From JAUWOY01 sp034431315 (lineage in GTDB: Bacteria; Chloroflexota; Anaerolineae; VGOG01), in the NCBI GenBank assembly GCA_034431315.1, contig DAOUDK010000085.1, positions 1-64,000 of the forward strand: a stretch of DNA of 64,000 nucleotides, read 5' to 3'. The notes beneath the pieces were generated by a model. It had not been told where the DNA came from. It searched no databases and saw only the letters and a list, made by a program, of their open reading frames with translations. Below are positions 42,327-51,551 of this stretch, piece after piece. A program made the position numbers and the translations under genes. The first letter of the stretch is position 1; every line of letters starts with the position of its first letter.

Positions 42327-44621
42327 ATGGAAGTCATCGAACTGGCCAGAAAACTTATCGAATCCGCTGCCCTGCAGGGCAGGGATGCCCTGCACGAGCA
42401 CGAAGCCTACGCTCTTCTGGCCGAGGCGGGCCTGGCGGTTCCACAATCTGTGTTCGTCCCCGCTGGTACCCTCCCCTGCCCCGGCTCCATAGAGGCGATC
42501 CCAGGCGATAGGGTGGTGGTCAAGGTGGTCTGCCCCGAAATCCTCCACAAGACAGAGGCGGGCGGCGTGGCGGTGGTTGAAAAATCGCATCGGGCGGTGT
42601 GCGAGGCTCTGGAGAGTATGGACAGGACGCTCAGGCAGAGGGTGCCGGCGATCGCTGACCGCGTGGCAGGATTCCTGGTCTGCGAGTTCATCCACAGCCC
42701 ACGGACCCTGGGGAACGAGCTTTTCGTCGGGATGCGCTGGACACGGGAATTCGGATACGTGATTGCCGCGGGCCTGGGAGGGCTGGACACGGAGGAACTC
42801 GCCCGCAGGTTCAAACCGGGCCACGACGTCAAGATCGCCTGTGCGCACCTGACCGATCCCCACGATTTCCTCGAGATGTTCTCCTCCACTTTCACCTACC
42901 TGAAGCTGTCAGGCAGAGACAGGGAGGGGAGGAGGTTGCTTTCGGACGACGAGCTTGAGAGGGTGTTCAGCTTCTTCCTCGCCCTGGCCGGTGCTGTCGG
43001 AAGCGGGCAGAACAGGCGGTGGATAAAGGAGTTCGAAGTAAATCCCTTCTATATCTCCCACGGCCGGGCGGTGGCGGTGGATGCCCTCTGCACCCTTCAA
43101 GAAATCCCCGCGCCACGGCATCTGCCAGTGGACTGGGACAAGATGGAGAGGCTGCTTCAGCCAGAGACTATCGCCATCATCGGCGTATCGGCCAGGGGGA
43201 TCAATATCGGGCGGACGATTCTGCGCAACCTCCTGCGGGACGGCTTTGAGCTTTCGAAGATGAGGGTCGTGCGGCCGGACATCGAAGCCATTGACGGTGT
43301 GGAGTGCGTTGGCGACGTGGCGGAGCTGCCGTGGAAGGCGGATCTGATGGTGGTTGCGGTCTCGGCGCCCAGGGTGCCGGAGGTGATGGATGGCATAACG
43401 TCCTGCGAGGCGGCCCACAGCGTGATCCTGATACCAGGCGGCATGGGGGAGACCGAGACGGGAAAGGAAGCCGACGAGAAGACCCGGGCCATCCTCGCCC
43501 GCTGCAGGAGCGAGGGGAGGGAAACCCCGGCGGTGGTGGGGCCTAACTCGCTCGGGATCAGATCGCTGCCGGGAGGATACGACACGCTCTTCATTCCAGA
43601 GACCAAACTCCCGCCCCAGCCAGGCAACGCGCGGAATGTGGCCCTGGTTTGTCAGAGCGGCGCCTTCATGATAACCCGCATGAACCGCTTGCCCTTTCTC
43701 AACCCGGTCTTCGCCATCTCGACGGGCAACCAGATGCACCTGAGCAGCATTGACTTCGTGGAGTACCTGGTACAGCGAGAGGAGATAGACGTGGTGGCGC
43801 TCTACGTGGAGGGCTTCAATCCTTTGGACGGTCTGAGGCTCGCCTCGCTCTGTCGTGACCTGGACCCACACAAGCAGGTAATCGTCTACAAGACAGGCAA
43901 AACCGCGGAGGGGGCTCGGGCGGCCTCCAGTCACACTGCCTCTATTTCGGGCGACTATGAGGCGTGCGTTGCCGTTCTATCCGAAGCGGGGGCTCTGGTT
44001 GCGACCTCCTTCGACGAATTCAGGGCCTTCATCATGCTCTCCTCGCTGCTGGCCAGCAGAGAATTCTCCGGCAGGCGACTGGGAACGCTGTCCAATGCTG
44101 GCTTTGAGGCGGTGGGTATGGCGGACAACCTCGACCGCGAGGCCGGTTTCTCCCTGCCCCGCTTCAGCGGCCGCACGAGGGAAAGGATACGGCTTGCCCT
44201 GAGCGAGGCCGGAATCGCGAGACTCATAAACGTGCGCAACCCGCTCGACCTCACCCCCATGGCCTCCGACACCGTGCACGTCCAATGCCTCGAAGCGATA
44301 ATTGAGGACGAGAACGTGGACGCGGTGGTGATGGGCTTCGTGCCCCTGACGCCGGCCATGGCGACCCTTCCGCCTGGAGTGGACCCCTCAGGCAGGGACA
44401 GCGTGCTCAATGAATCGTCCGTTGCGCAGCGGGTGCCGGATGTTTGCCGGCGGCACAGCAAACCGATCGTGACGGTGGTGGATGCAGGCGAGCTTTACGA
44501 TCCGCTCGCAGAGGCGTTAATCGCGGGCGGCGTTCCGTGTCTGAGAAGCGCTGACCTCGCCATGACAGTCTCCCAGAGGTTCATTGACGTCAGATTTGCC
44601 AACTTCTCCCGTAAGCCCTGA
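42327..44621 (+). CDS. ADP-forming acyl-CoA synthetase (acetate-CoA ligase) fusion, beta-alpha order
   Basis: 764 aa. It converts acyl-CoA, ADP and Pi into acid, CoA and ATP. Residues ~1-240 are the ATP-grasp (beta) part (VVKVVCPEILHKTEAGGVAV; KEFEVNPF). From ~270 on is the alpha part: CoA-binding IAIIGVSARGINIGR, then GPNSLGIRS and KTGKTAEGARAASSHTASISGDYEA with the phospho-His (SSHTAS). The order ATP-grasp first is reversed relative to the common alpha-beta fusion. With iorAB it makes ATP from aryl-acetyl- or branched acyl-CoA. A terminator follows at 44651. Confidence 0.92.
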   Translation: MEVIELARKLIESAALQGRDALHEHEAYALLAEAGLAVPQSVFVPAGTLPCPGSIEAIPGDRVVVKVVCPEILHKTEAGGVAVVEKSHRAVCEALESMDRTLRQRVPAIADRVAGFLVCEFIHSPRTLGNELFVGMRWTREFGYVIAAGLGGLDTEELARRFKPGHDVKIACAHLTDPHDFLEMFSSTFTYLKLSGRDREGRRLLSDDELERVFSFFLALAGAVGSGQNRRWIKEFEVNPFYISHGRAVAVDALCTLQEIPAPRHLPVDWDKMERLLQPETIAIIGVSARGINIGRTILRNLLRDGFELSKMRVVRPDIEAIDGVECVGDVAELPWKADLMVVAVSAPRVPEVMDGITSCEAAHSVILIPGGMGETETGKEADEKTRAILARCRSEGRETPAVVGPNSLGIRSLPGGYDTLFIPETKLPPQPGNARNVALVCQSGAFMITRMNRLPFLNPVFAISTGNQMHLSSIDFVEYLVQREEIDVVALYVEGFNPLDGLRLASLCRDLDPHKQVIVYKTGKTAEGARAASSHTASISGDYEACVAVLSEAGALVATSFDEFRAFIMLSSLLASREFSGRRLGTLSNAGFEAVGMADNLDREAGFSLPRFSGRTRERIRLALSEAGIARLINVRNPLDLTPMASDTVHVQCLEAIIEDENVDAVVMGFVPLTPAMATLPPGVDPSGRDSVLNESSVAQRVPDVCRRHSKPIVTVVDAGELYDPLAEALIAGGVPCLRSADLAMTVSQRFIDVRFANFSRKP

Positions 44622-44650
44622 TCCTCAAGTTTCGTAGATCATTATCATCC

Positions 44651-44675
44651 CCTTCTCCTCACGAGAAGGTTTTTT
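44651..44675 (+). terminator. Intrinsic terminator of the iorAB-ligase operon
   Basis: ccttctc, loop ctcac, gagaagg, then T6. It is ~30 bp after the stop codon of the ligase gene. Confidence 0.85.
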
Positions 44676-44716
44676 GTTGTTACAATCCTGCTCTTCCCAA
44701 CCTCGCCAATCTGTTG

Positions 44717-44722
44717 TATAAT
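44717..44722 (+). promoter_or_regulatory. -10 element of the DUF433/DUF5615 pair
   Basis: A TATAAT at 44717-44722, 75 bp before the DUF433 gene, follows the terminator. No good -35 hexamer is seen at the expected distance (TTCCCA at 44694 is weak), so the promoter may be activator-dependent. Confidence 0.4.
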
Positions 44723-44796
44723 GTGAGGGTAAATCTCAATGGAGAGAGACAACGATCTCGGAGGTCCGGTGAGGTCGGGAATACTGGAGGAACAAA

Positions 44797-45240
44797 ATGA
44801 GAACCTTGACCTTAGATTTGCCAGAACAGCTGGCCGAGGAATTGGCCGAAGCAGATCCGAAATTCGTCATCCAGGTATTGCAGGCTGGGATGCGAAAAGT
44901 GCGTCAGGTGCCTGAATCTGCCACCGAACATCCCTATATTACTCGCGTCCCTGGAAAACGAGGAGGACGGCCCATCATTCGCGGCACAGGGATCACCGTG
45001 TCTCTGATCGCTGGCCTCTACAAAGCCGGCGATACCGTTGACGAAATCCTGGAGAGTTACCCGCATCTGCGCCCTTCCTGGATACACGACGCTATCGGCT
45101 ATTACCTGGATCACCAGAACGAAATCGAGCGCGAGATACGCGAGAGCCGAATGGAATACCTGACCGAGCAGCATGATCTGACCATTGACGAGCGTGGCTT
45201 TGTCCACTTCCCAGAGCAGGGCGATTCGCATGGACAATGA
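44797..45240 (+). CDS. DUF433 family protein (putative antitoxin)
   Basis: 147 aa. Residues ~45-115 contain ITRVPGKRGGRPIIRGTGITVSLIAGLYKAGDTVDEILESYPHL, the DUF433 signature (GxPxIxGTRI..I...G.s..eIl..yP.l). This is a winged-helix-like domain commonly paired with DUF5615. The first ~40 residues (LDLPEQLAEELAEADPKFVI) are an extra helical part. GGAGG lies 10 bp upstream of the ATG. It overlaps the next gene by 11 bp. Confidence 0.85.
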   Translation: MRTLTLDLPEQLAEELAEADPKFVIQVLQAGMRKVRQVPESATEHPYITRVPGKRGGRPIIRGTGITVSLIAGLYKAGDTVDEILESYPHLRPSWIHDAIGYYLDHQNEIEREIRESRMEYLTEQHDLTIDERGFVHFPEQGDSHGQ

Positions 45241-45610
45241 TACGGAACAACTCTTCATTCGCATCTACACCGATGAGCATATTACCGCTTTGCTGGCCCC
45301 TGCCCTGCGACGCCGAGGGTACGTGGCGCAAAGCTGCGTTGAGGCCAACGCATTGGGGTGGGACGATGAGGAACACCTTGTTTATGCCACTGAGCGCGGC
45401 ATGGCCTTCATGACTTCCGACGCGTCGGATTTTATCCCTATGGCCAAACGCTGGTATGCCAGCAAACAAGAACACGCTGGCATCATCATCGCCCCTGAAT
45501 TCAGCCGTCGGCAAATGGGGATATTGCTGCGTTGGACCTTGCGGCTTCTTGACAGCCTGATAGCCGACGAACTTTGCAATAACGTTGTGTATCTACAGCA
45601 GTTCAAATAG
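45230..45610 (+). CDS. DUF5615 PIN-like protein (putative toxin)
   Basis: 126 aa from ATG 45230 (MDNDTEQLF), inside the last codons of the DUF433 gene. IRIYTDEHITALLAPALRRRGY (first ~30 aa) carries the acidic D-E pair, and MTSDASDFIPMAKRWY has the second D..D pair of the PIN/Mut7-C fold. DUF5615/DUF433 pairs are predicted toxin-antitoxin modules. The longer frame to 45185 overlaps the neighbour and has no PIN sequence. Confidence 0.85.
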   Translation: MDNDTEQLFIRIYTDEHITALLAPALRRRGYVAQSCVEANALGWDDEEHLVYATERGMAFMTSDASDFIPMAKRWYASKQEHAGIIIAPEFSRRQMGILLRWTLRLLDSLIADELCNNVVYLQQFK

Positions 45611-45646
45611 CCTCTCGGTCGCGGAGGTCTTGGATGAGAAAGTGCT

Positions 45647-45829
45647 ATGTCCCTGCGGCTGGCTGGACAAGAGGGCAAGTCCCTGGCCGAACGGGCGGCC
45701 GAGCGCGTGGTGGAGATCCTGGCCGAGCACCAGCCGGAGCCGCTGTCTGAGGACGTTTTCCAGAAGATCAAGGCCATCGTCCGTCAAGCAGAAGACAGAG
45801 CAGGTAATTGCATGATGCATGAAACGTGA
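45647..45829 (+). CDS. Small protein resembling the C-terminal tail of MttB-type methyltransferases
   Basis: 60 aa. The stretch VVEILAEHQPEPLSEDVFQKIKAIVRQAEDR reads like the extreme C-terminus of trimethylamine/glycine-betaine methyltransferases (ilaeHxPxPLxedv...aIvrrAe). Only this tail is present; no upstream part of such an enzyme is seen in any frame, so it may be a gene remnant or a coincidence. It overlaps nothing but lies just before the STAND gene. Confidence 0.4.
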   Translation: MSLRLAGQEGKSLAERAAERVVEILAEHQPEPLSEDVFQKIKAIVRQAEDRAGNCMMHET

Positions 45830-45851
45830 GATAAGAGGGACAGGAGAAACA

Positions 45852-48440
45852 ATGGGTATAGACAAGAGCTATAGAAAGTTGCGCGTCTTTGCCGCGTCGC
45901 CGAGCGATATGGCTAATGAACGCGCGCGGCTGGCGACGGTCGTCGAGGATTTGAAAGCGCTGGCGGAATACGTCGGCGTGACGTTAGAGTTGCTGGATTG
46001 GCGAGAGATCCTGCCTGACCTGGGTCGCGCCGAGCAAGTCATCCTCGATCAGCTCAAACCCGACACCTGGGACCTGTTCATCGGCATTCTGTGGCATCGC
46101 TTTGGGACGCCGCCAGGGGGCAAGGACCCGCAGACGCAAAAGGAGTACCTGTCTGGCACGGAAGAAGAATTTCGCGTGGCGTATCGCCTGTGGCAGCAAT
46201 ACAAACGTCCGCGCGTGATGTTCTATCGTTGCACGCGCGACGCTCCACTGGATGACCTCGACCCTGACCAATTCAGGCGGGTCAAAGAGTTCTTCGCGGG
46301 CTTTGCGCCTGACGCGGATCATCCTGGCCTCTATCAGACCTTCGACAGTGTTGAATCGTTTGAACGCCTCGTGCGCCAGAACCTGACCAGGTTTCTCCTC
46401 GATTATTCGGAGCAGGTCAAGCACCGCGTCGTTTCGCCACAAGAGGTCCAGGTCTTTGCGCCCCGCGTACCCGACAACCTGCCGCGCCGCGCGGCGTTCT
46501 TCGGGCGAGACAAGGATATGGACAGGGTGCTGGGCGCGCTCAGTCCTGAGGAGCGCGGCTGGGGCGCGGTGATTGACGGCATCGGCGGCATCGGCAAGAC
46601 CGCGCTGGCGGTGGAGGCGGCCTATCGCTGCAAAGAGCGCGACCTGTTCGATGCGTTCATCTTTGTCAGCGCGAAGCAAAAGCGTTTGGAGCCGAGCGGC
46701 ATCAAAGCCGCAGCGCGCGCGGCGACCACGCTGGACGAGTTCATCAACGAGACGGCGCGCACCCTGGGCAAGCCAGGCATCGCGAAACTTGCGGGCGAAG
46801 ACAGGCGGCGCGCGTTGTTGGATTCGCTGCGCACGACACGCGCCCTGCTCATCTATGACAACCTTGAGACGCTGACGAAGGAGGAGCAGGAGGCGCTGGC
46901 AGATTGGCTGCGCTTCCTCCCGCAGGGCAACAAGGCGATGCTGACCAGCCGACGGCGCGGCGGCGAGGGCGCGCTCTGGCTGCGTCTGGAAAAGCTGGAT
47001 TGGGAGGCGGCGCGCAAGATTATCGCGCACGAAGCCGAACGCGATGTGCGATTGAGAGGGAAATTGCTGCGAGTTCAAGCGCGTTGGCAAGAATTGTATG
47101 ACGCGACGGGCGGCTCGCCGCTGGCTCTCGTGCATACACTGGGCTTGATGCGCGTGCGTGTCACGCTGGACTTTGACGGCGCGCTGGCGATGCTACGGCG
47201 AGGTGCGGCGCGCGAATCGCCACTGCAAGAGTTCATCTACCAGGAGGCGCGCCAGGAGTTGGGCACGGGCGACGTGGCCGCGCTCAGCGCGCTCTCGTTC
47301 TTTGTCCCGTCGGCGACGTTTGAGGCGCTGACATCGGTGTCGGATTTATCGCGCACGGCGTTGGAGACAGTGCTGGAGCGATTAGACGCCCTTTCATTGG
47401 TGAACCAAGAGTTGGGCGAGGAACGCTACAGTCTGCACCCCCTCACCCGCGCCTACGTCCGCGATGAGTTGCTGGCCGATGCGGACGCGGCGCGCGAGAC
47501 GGGCATGCGCTTTGCGCACTATTGGCTGGACTATGCCAGGCGATACGGTTGGGACGAATACAAGACGTTTGACCGCCTCGAAGCGGATTGGGTGAATCTG
47601 GAAGCGGCAGCCGATTGGCTATGGGAAACAGCGGGAGTGAAGGGTGATGTTATTAGGGATGAAGATGCGGCGCGGATGCTATTTGATATGGCGGACGCAC
47701 TATATGAATTCCTATGGCTGAACGGACACTGGGACAAACAGTTAGAGTTGGATATTCGGGCATACAATATGTCGCGGGTGATGAAAGAGTGGAACATCGC
47801 CGGTGAGCTTGCCTATGCTGTTGCTTGGATCCACTACAGACGTGCTTGTACCGATGCCGCATCGTTTTGGGTAGATTGTTACGTGGAAGCCTCGGAGCAT
47901 AGTGGAAACAAGGGAGAACAGGCCGAGGCTAAGCGAATGCTTGGCTTACTTTCACAGCAGCGCAAAGACTATGATGGAGCTGAACGGCTCTTCAAAGAAG
48001 CCCTTGCAATTTTCAGCGATTTAGGTGATGATTACGGCGTTGTCAATGCCTTTGGCGATCTAGGTGAGCTTGCCCATGAGCGCAAGGCTTATAGTACCGC
48101 AGAACGATTTTATAATGACGCATTAGAACTGGCACAGAGAAGAGACTTCAAAGAGCCAAAGACCTACCTTTATCGCAATTTAGGCAAACTTGCTCTGGAT
48201 TACCAAGAATGGGCTGAGGCACTAAAATGGTTTGAGCAAGCACTTCATCTGGCGCGAGAAATCGGACTAGTTGAAGGCATTGCTGACGTACAACACGGCC
48301 TCGCGCGCGTGTGGGAAGCGGAAGGGCGGGTGGACCTGGCGCTGCCGCTGGCGCAAGAGGCGCTGAAGATTTACGAGCGGCTGCAGTACAAAGGTTTGGC
48401 GGAGGCGCGGGAGTTGGTGGAGAGGCTCAGACGGCAGTAA
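45852..48440 (+). CDS. DUF4062-STAND NTPase with TPR repeats (NLR-like)
   Basis: 862 aa from ATG 45852, with AGGAGA 5 nt upstream; an ATG at 45819 is less likely. Residues ~8-115 are DUF4062 (KLRVFAASPSDMANERARL, LDWREILPDLG, FIGILWHRFGTP, SGTEEEFRVAYR), a TIR-like-fold effector. A STAND ATPase follows: P-loop GIGGIGKTALA (~240-250), LLIYDNLE as Walker B (~345), TSRRR sensor, and a winged helix ending YSLHPLTRAYVRDEL. Residues ~685-860 hold at least four TPR-like repeats (YDGAERLFKEALAIF, YSTAERFYNDALELA, WAEALKWFEQALHLA). The region 47630-48290 is visibly AT-richer than the flanks, as if the sensor was exchanged. Such proteins act in antiphage defence or signalling. No phage trigger can be named. 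Confidence 0.9.
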   Translation: MGIDKSYRKLRVFAASPSDMANERARLATVVEDLKALAEYVGVTLELLDWREILPDLGRAEQVILDQLKPDTWDLFIGILWHRFGTPPGGKDPQTQKEYLSGTEEEFRVAYRLWQQYKRPRVMFYRCTRDAPLDDLDPDQFRRVKEFFAGFAPDADHPGLYQTFDSVESFERLVRQNLTRFLLDYSEQVKHRVVSPQEVQVFAPRVPDNLPRRAAFFGRDKDMDRVLGALSPEERGWGAVIDGIGGIGKTALAVEAAYRCKERDLFDAFIFVSAKQKRLEPSGIKAAARAATTLDEFINETARTLGKPGIAKLAGEDRRRALLDSLRTTRALLIYDNLETLTKEEQEALADWLRFLPQGNKAMLTSRRRGGEGALWLRLEKLDWEAARKIIAHEAERDVRLRGKLLRVQARWQELYDATGGSPLALVHTLGLMRVRVTLDFDGALAMLRRGAARESPLQEFIYQEARQELGTGDVAALSALSFFVPSATFEALTSVSDLSRTALETVLERLDALSLVNQELGEERYSLHPLTRAYVRDELLADADAARETGMRFAHYWLDYARRYGWDEYKTFDRLEADWVNLEAAADWLWETAGVKGDVIRDEDAARMLFDMADALYEFLWLNGHWDKQLELDIRAYNMSRVMKEWNIAGELAYAVAWIHYRRACTDAASFWVDCYVEASEHSGNKGEQAEAKRMLGLLSQQRKDYDGAERLFKEALAIFSDLGDDYGVVNAFGDLGELAHERKAYSTAERFYNDALELAQRRDFKEPKTYLYRNLGKLALDYQEWAEALKWFEQALHLAREIGLVEGIADVQHGLARVWEAEGRVDLALPLAQEALKIYERLQYKGLAEARELVERLRRQ

Positions 48441-48501
48441 CTATTCAGGTTCCCTCCCCCTGGTGGAGAGAGGGACGAAACAACTCTCAGCGGAGAGAGA
48501 C

Positions 48502-49995
48502 ATGGACAAGCCATTGAAAATACTGCTGCTTTCTTCCGAGGCAGTGCCGTTCGCCAAAGTAGGCGGGCTGGCCGACGTGGCCGGATCGTTGCCCAAGGCC
48601 CTGCGGCAGTTGGGCCACGACGCCCGGCTGGCGCTGCCCAAATACGGACAGATCAACGAGGCCGAGTTTGGGCTGACCAAGGTTTTGGATTCGCTGCCCG
48701 TGCCCGCTGGCTCCGATCACGAGTTGGCCTCTATCTTCGAGAGCGCGGTTGAGGGAATGCTCGCCTACCTGGTTGGCAACGACAAATACTTCGGCCGCCA
48801 GGAGGTCTACGGCTACGATGACGACGGAGAGCGTTTTGTGTTCTTCTGCCGGGCCGCCTTGGAGATGCTCAAGGAGCTCGACTGGCAGCCGGACGTCATC
48901 CATTGCAATGACTGGCACACTGGCATCATCCCCAATTGGCTGAAGACGATTTACAAGAACGATCCTTTTTTCGCCCACACAGCAACCGCCTTCACCATCC
49001 ACAACCTGGCGTACCAGGGCATCTTCGGCCCTGAGCTTCTGGAGTTCGCCGATTTGGCCGACTACGGCCTCATCCCCCATCCCACAGACGATGGGCTGAG
49101 CCGGGTGGTGATCCTTATGGCCCGAGGCATCCTGTTCGCCGACGTCATCAACGCGGTGAGCGAGAGGTATGCCCAGGAGATCATCACCCCTGAATACGGG
49201 GAGAGGCTGGATCCCATTTTGGCCCAGCGCCAGGATCGCCTGTTCGGCATCCTCAACGGCCTGGACTACGAGGTCTGGGACCCGGCCACCGACCCAGACA
49301 TCGCCGTCAACTACGACGCTGCCCCCCCTCTTTCCCCCCCAACTTTGGGGGGGAGGAAGGGGGGGCGAGTGGAGAACAAGCTGGCCCTGCAACGGGAAGC
49401 GGGGCTCACTTCGGACCCTGACGTCCTACTGGTCGGCATAATCTCCCGCTTGGCTGATCAGAAGGGCTTCGACATCCTGGCCGAAGCCAGCGATCAACTG
49501 ATGGAGATGGATCTGCAGTTCGTCCTCCTGGGCACGGGCGAGGAGCGTTACCACAGAACCTTTGCTAATGTGGCTGGGAAGTATCAAGGCCAGGCCGCGG
49601 TCTTTCTCAAGTTCGACGCTGCCCTGGCGCGGCGCATCTACGCCGGGAGCGACGCCTTTCTCATGCCCTCGCGCTTCGAGCCTTGCGGCCTGGGGCAGCT
49701 CATCGCCATGCGCTACGGCAGCGTGCCCATCGTGCGCAGCGTCGGCGGCCTGGCCGACACGGTGCAAGACTATGACCCAGCCACGGGCCAGGGCAACGGC
49801 TTCGCCTTCTCAGACTACAGCGAAGAGGCCCTCCTGGCTGCCGTGGAGAGGGCCGTGGAGACTTATCGCCACAAGGACACCTGGCGAACCCTGATGGAGC
49901 GGGGGATGAGGGCCGACTTCTCGTGGCGGGCCTCGGCCCGGAAGTACGTGGATTTGTATCACAGGGCTCTAGAGTTCAAACAAGGAGGGCCATGA
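48502..49995 (+). CDS. glgA: Glycogen synthase (GT5)
   Basis: 497 aa from ATG 48502 (GGAGAGA upstream). ADP-glucose-dependent GT5 signatures are ILLLSSEAVPFAKVGGLADVAGSLPKAL (N-terminal K-x-G-G loop), HCNDWHTGIIP, FTIHNLAYQGIF and, in the C-terminal domain, PSRFEPCGLGQLIAMRYGSVPIVRSVGGLADTV. Residues ~274-289 (APPLSPPTLGGRKGG) are an insertion from a C/G-run palindrome between the two domains. The next gene overlaps by 4 bp. First gene of the glycogen operon. Confidence 0.97.
   Translation: MDKPLKILLLSSEAVPFAKVGGLADVAGSLPKALRQLGHDARLALPKYGQINEAEFGLTKVLDSLPVPAGSDHELASIFESAVEGMLAYLVGNDKYFGRQEVYGYDDDGERFVFFCRAALEMLKELDWQPDVIHCNDWHTGIIPNWLKTIYKNDPFFAHTATAFTIHNLAYQGIFGPELLEFADLADYGLIPHPTDDGLSRVVILMARGILFADVINAVSERYAQEIITPEYGERLDPILAQRQDRLFGILNGLDYEVWDPATDPDIAVNYDAAPPLSPPTLGGRKGGRVENKLALQREAGLTSDPDVLLVGIISRLADQKGFDILAEASDQLMEMDLQFVLLGTGEERYHRTFANVAGKYQGQAAVFLKFDAALARRIYAGSDAFLMPSRFEPCGLGQLIAMRYGSVPIVRSVGGLADTVQDYDPATGQGNGFAFSDYSEEALLAAVERAVETYRHKDTWRTLMERGMRADFSWRASARKYVDLYHRALEFKQGGP
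49322..49366. repeat. C-run/G-run palindromic element in glgA
   Basis: C7-tctttC7-aactttG7-aggaaG7c, the most regular copy; its two halves are reverse complements. It is read in frame as PPLSPPTLGGRKGG. Confidence 0.92.
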
Positions 49996-51551
49996 AACTG
50001 GAACGTTCTGCTGGTCTACTGCTGCATCCGACGTCGTTACCGGGACGCTTTGGTATCGGCGAGATCAATGAAGTGGCTTACCGCTGGGTGGACACGCTCG
50101 CGTCGGCCCAGCAGACGGTCTGGCAGGTCTTGCCGCTAGGCCCGACGGGCTACGGGGACTCGCCTTATCAGACGTTTTCGGCTTTTGCTGGCAACCCGCT
50201 GCTCATTGACCTGGCCCGCCTGGCCCACGAGGGCTATGTCGCGCCTGAGGCCCTGGAGGAGGCGCCTGTCTTCCCCGAAGAGCAGGTTGACTTCGGCCCC
50301 GTGATCACCTGGAAGAAGCTGCTCTTGCTGGGGGCATATCAACAGTTTGCAGCCCAGGCCGATCCGCGTCCTGAGCTTGCCGAAGGGCCAGCCGAGGCAA
50401 CGGCCTTCAACTCCTTTTGCGCCAAACACGACGCCATCTGGCTGCACGACTACGCCTTCTTCATGGCGCTGAAAGACCACTTCCACGGAGAGGCATGGGG
50501 CACGTGGCCAGGCGAGCTCAGGCAACGTGAACCAACTGCCTTGGCCACGTGGGGTGAGCGGCTAGCGCCTGCTATTATGGCTCATAAGTTCATGCAGTAC
50601 CAGTTTTTCGAGCAGTGGGGCGAGTTGAAGCGCTATGCTAACGAGCATGGGGTCCTGATCTTTGGCGACATTCCGATCTATGTCTCACACGATAGCGCGG
50701 ACGTCTGGGCGCACCAGCACCTGTTTCCCCTCGACGAAGATGGGCGTCCAACGGTAGTGGCGGGTGTGCCACCCGATTATTTCAGTCCGACAGGGCAGTT
50801 GTGGGGCAACCCCCTCTATCGCTGGGATGTGATGGCTGACCAGGGCTACCAATGGTGGATCGAACGAGTGCGCATTACGCTGCACCAGGTTGACATGGTG
50901 CGCTTTGATCACTTCCGGGGCTTCGAAGCGTACTGGGAGGTGCCGGCGAGCGAAGAGACGGCGGTCAACGGGCGCTGGGTGAAAGGGCCGGGCGCGGCAC
51001 TTTTCGAGGCCCTCTTGAGCGCGCTGGGTGACGTGCCCATCATTGCGGAGGACCTGGGTGTTATCACGCCCGAAGTGGAAGCACTGCGTGATGGGTTTGG
51101 ATTTCCGGGGATGAAGATCCTCCAATTTGCCTTTGGCGATGATGCCACCAACCCGTATCTTCCCCACAACTACGAACGCAATTGCGTGGTCTACACTGGC
51201 AGTCACGATAACGATACCACTCGCGGGTGGTTTGCGTCCGCGCCTGAGCCTGAGCAGGCGTTTTGTGTGCGCTACCTGGGCTACACACCAGACGACGCCG
51301 CCTGGGCGCTGATGCGACTGGCGGCCTCGTCCGCTGCGTCGCTGGCGATATTCCCCGTGCAGGATGTGCTCAGCCTGGGCAGCAAGGCCCGTATGAACAT
51401 GCCCAGCCAGGCAGCGGGAAACTGGGCCTGGCGTTTGCCTGCCAACGCACTTAGCGATGATCACATCGCGCGGTTAGCCGAGCTTGCGGAAACGTATGGG
51501 CGGGCGAGAATATCCACCGACGGTGACGCAGATGACTTATCGCATGATTGA
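49992..51551 (+). CDS. malQ: 4-alpha-glucanotransferase (GH77)
   Basis: 519 aa from ATG 49992, overlapping glgA (ATGA) with AAGGAGG upstream. It moves alpha-1,4-glucan segments. SAGLLLHPTSLPGRFGIGEI, WQVLPLGPTGYGDSPYQTFSAFAGNPLLI and VRFDHFRGFEAYWEVP (nucleophile Asp region), IIAEDLGVITPEV and GSHDNDTTRGWF are GH77 motifs. Residues ~127-134 (PELAEGPA) come from a CCTGAGC-type repeat in a loop. Part of the glycogen operon. Confidence 0.96.
   Translation: MKLERSAGLLLHPTSLPGRFGIGEINEVAYRWVDTLASAQQTVWQVLPLGPTGYGDSPYQTFSAFAGNPLLIDLARLAHEGYVAPEALEEAPVFPEEQVDFGPVITWKKLLLLGAYQQFAAQADPRPELAEGPAEATAFNSFCAKHDAIWLHDYAFFMALKDHFHGEAWGTWPGELRQREPTALATWGERLAPAIMAHKFMQYQFFEQWGELKRYANEHGVLIFGDIPIYVSHDSADVWAHQHLFPLDEDGRPTVVAGVPPDYFSPTGQLWGNPLYRWDVMADQGYQWWIERVRITLHQVDMVRFDHFRGFEAYWEVPASEETAVNGRWVKGPGAALFEALLSALGDVPIIAEDLGVITPEVEALRDGFGFPGMKILQFAFGDDATNPYLPHNYERNCVVYTGSHDNDTTRGWFASAPEPEQAFCVRYLGYTPDDAAWALMRLAASSAASLAIFPVQDVLSLGSKARMNMPSQAAGNWAWRLPANALSDDHIARLAELAETYGRARISTDGDADDLSHD
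50368..50388. repeat. CCTGAGC-TG-CGAAGG palindromic repeat in malQ
   Basis: gtcctgagcttgccgaagggc, read in frame as PELAEG. It belongs to the same family as the copies at 19104 and 36713. Confidence 0.65.

Noticed and set aside
45585..45815. Small frame MCIYSSSN between the DUF5615 and STAND genes
   Set aside because: It is Ser/Arg/Trp-rich, typical of an out-of-phase reading, and it overlaps the frame at 45647 that has a more natural composition.
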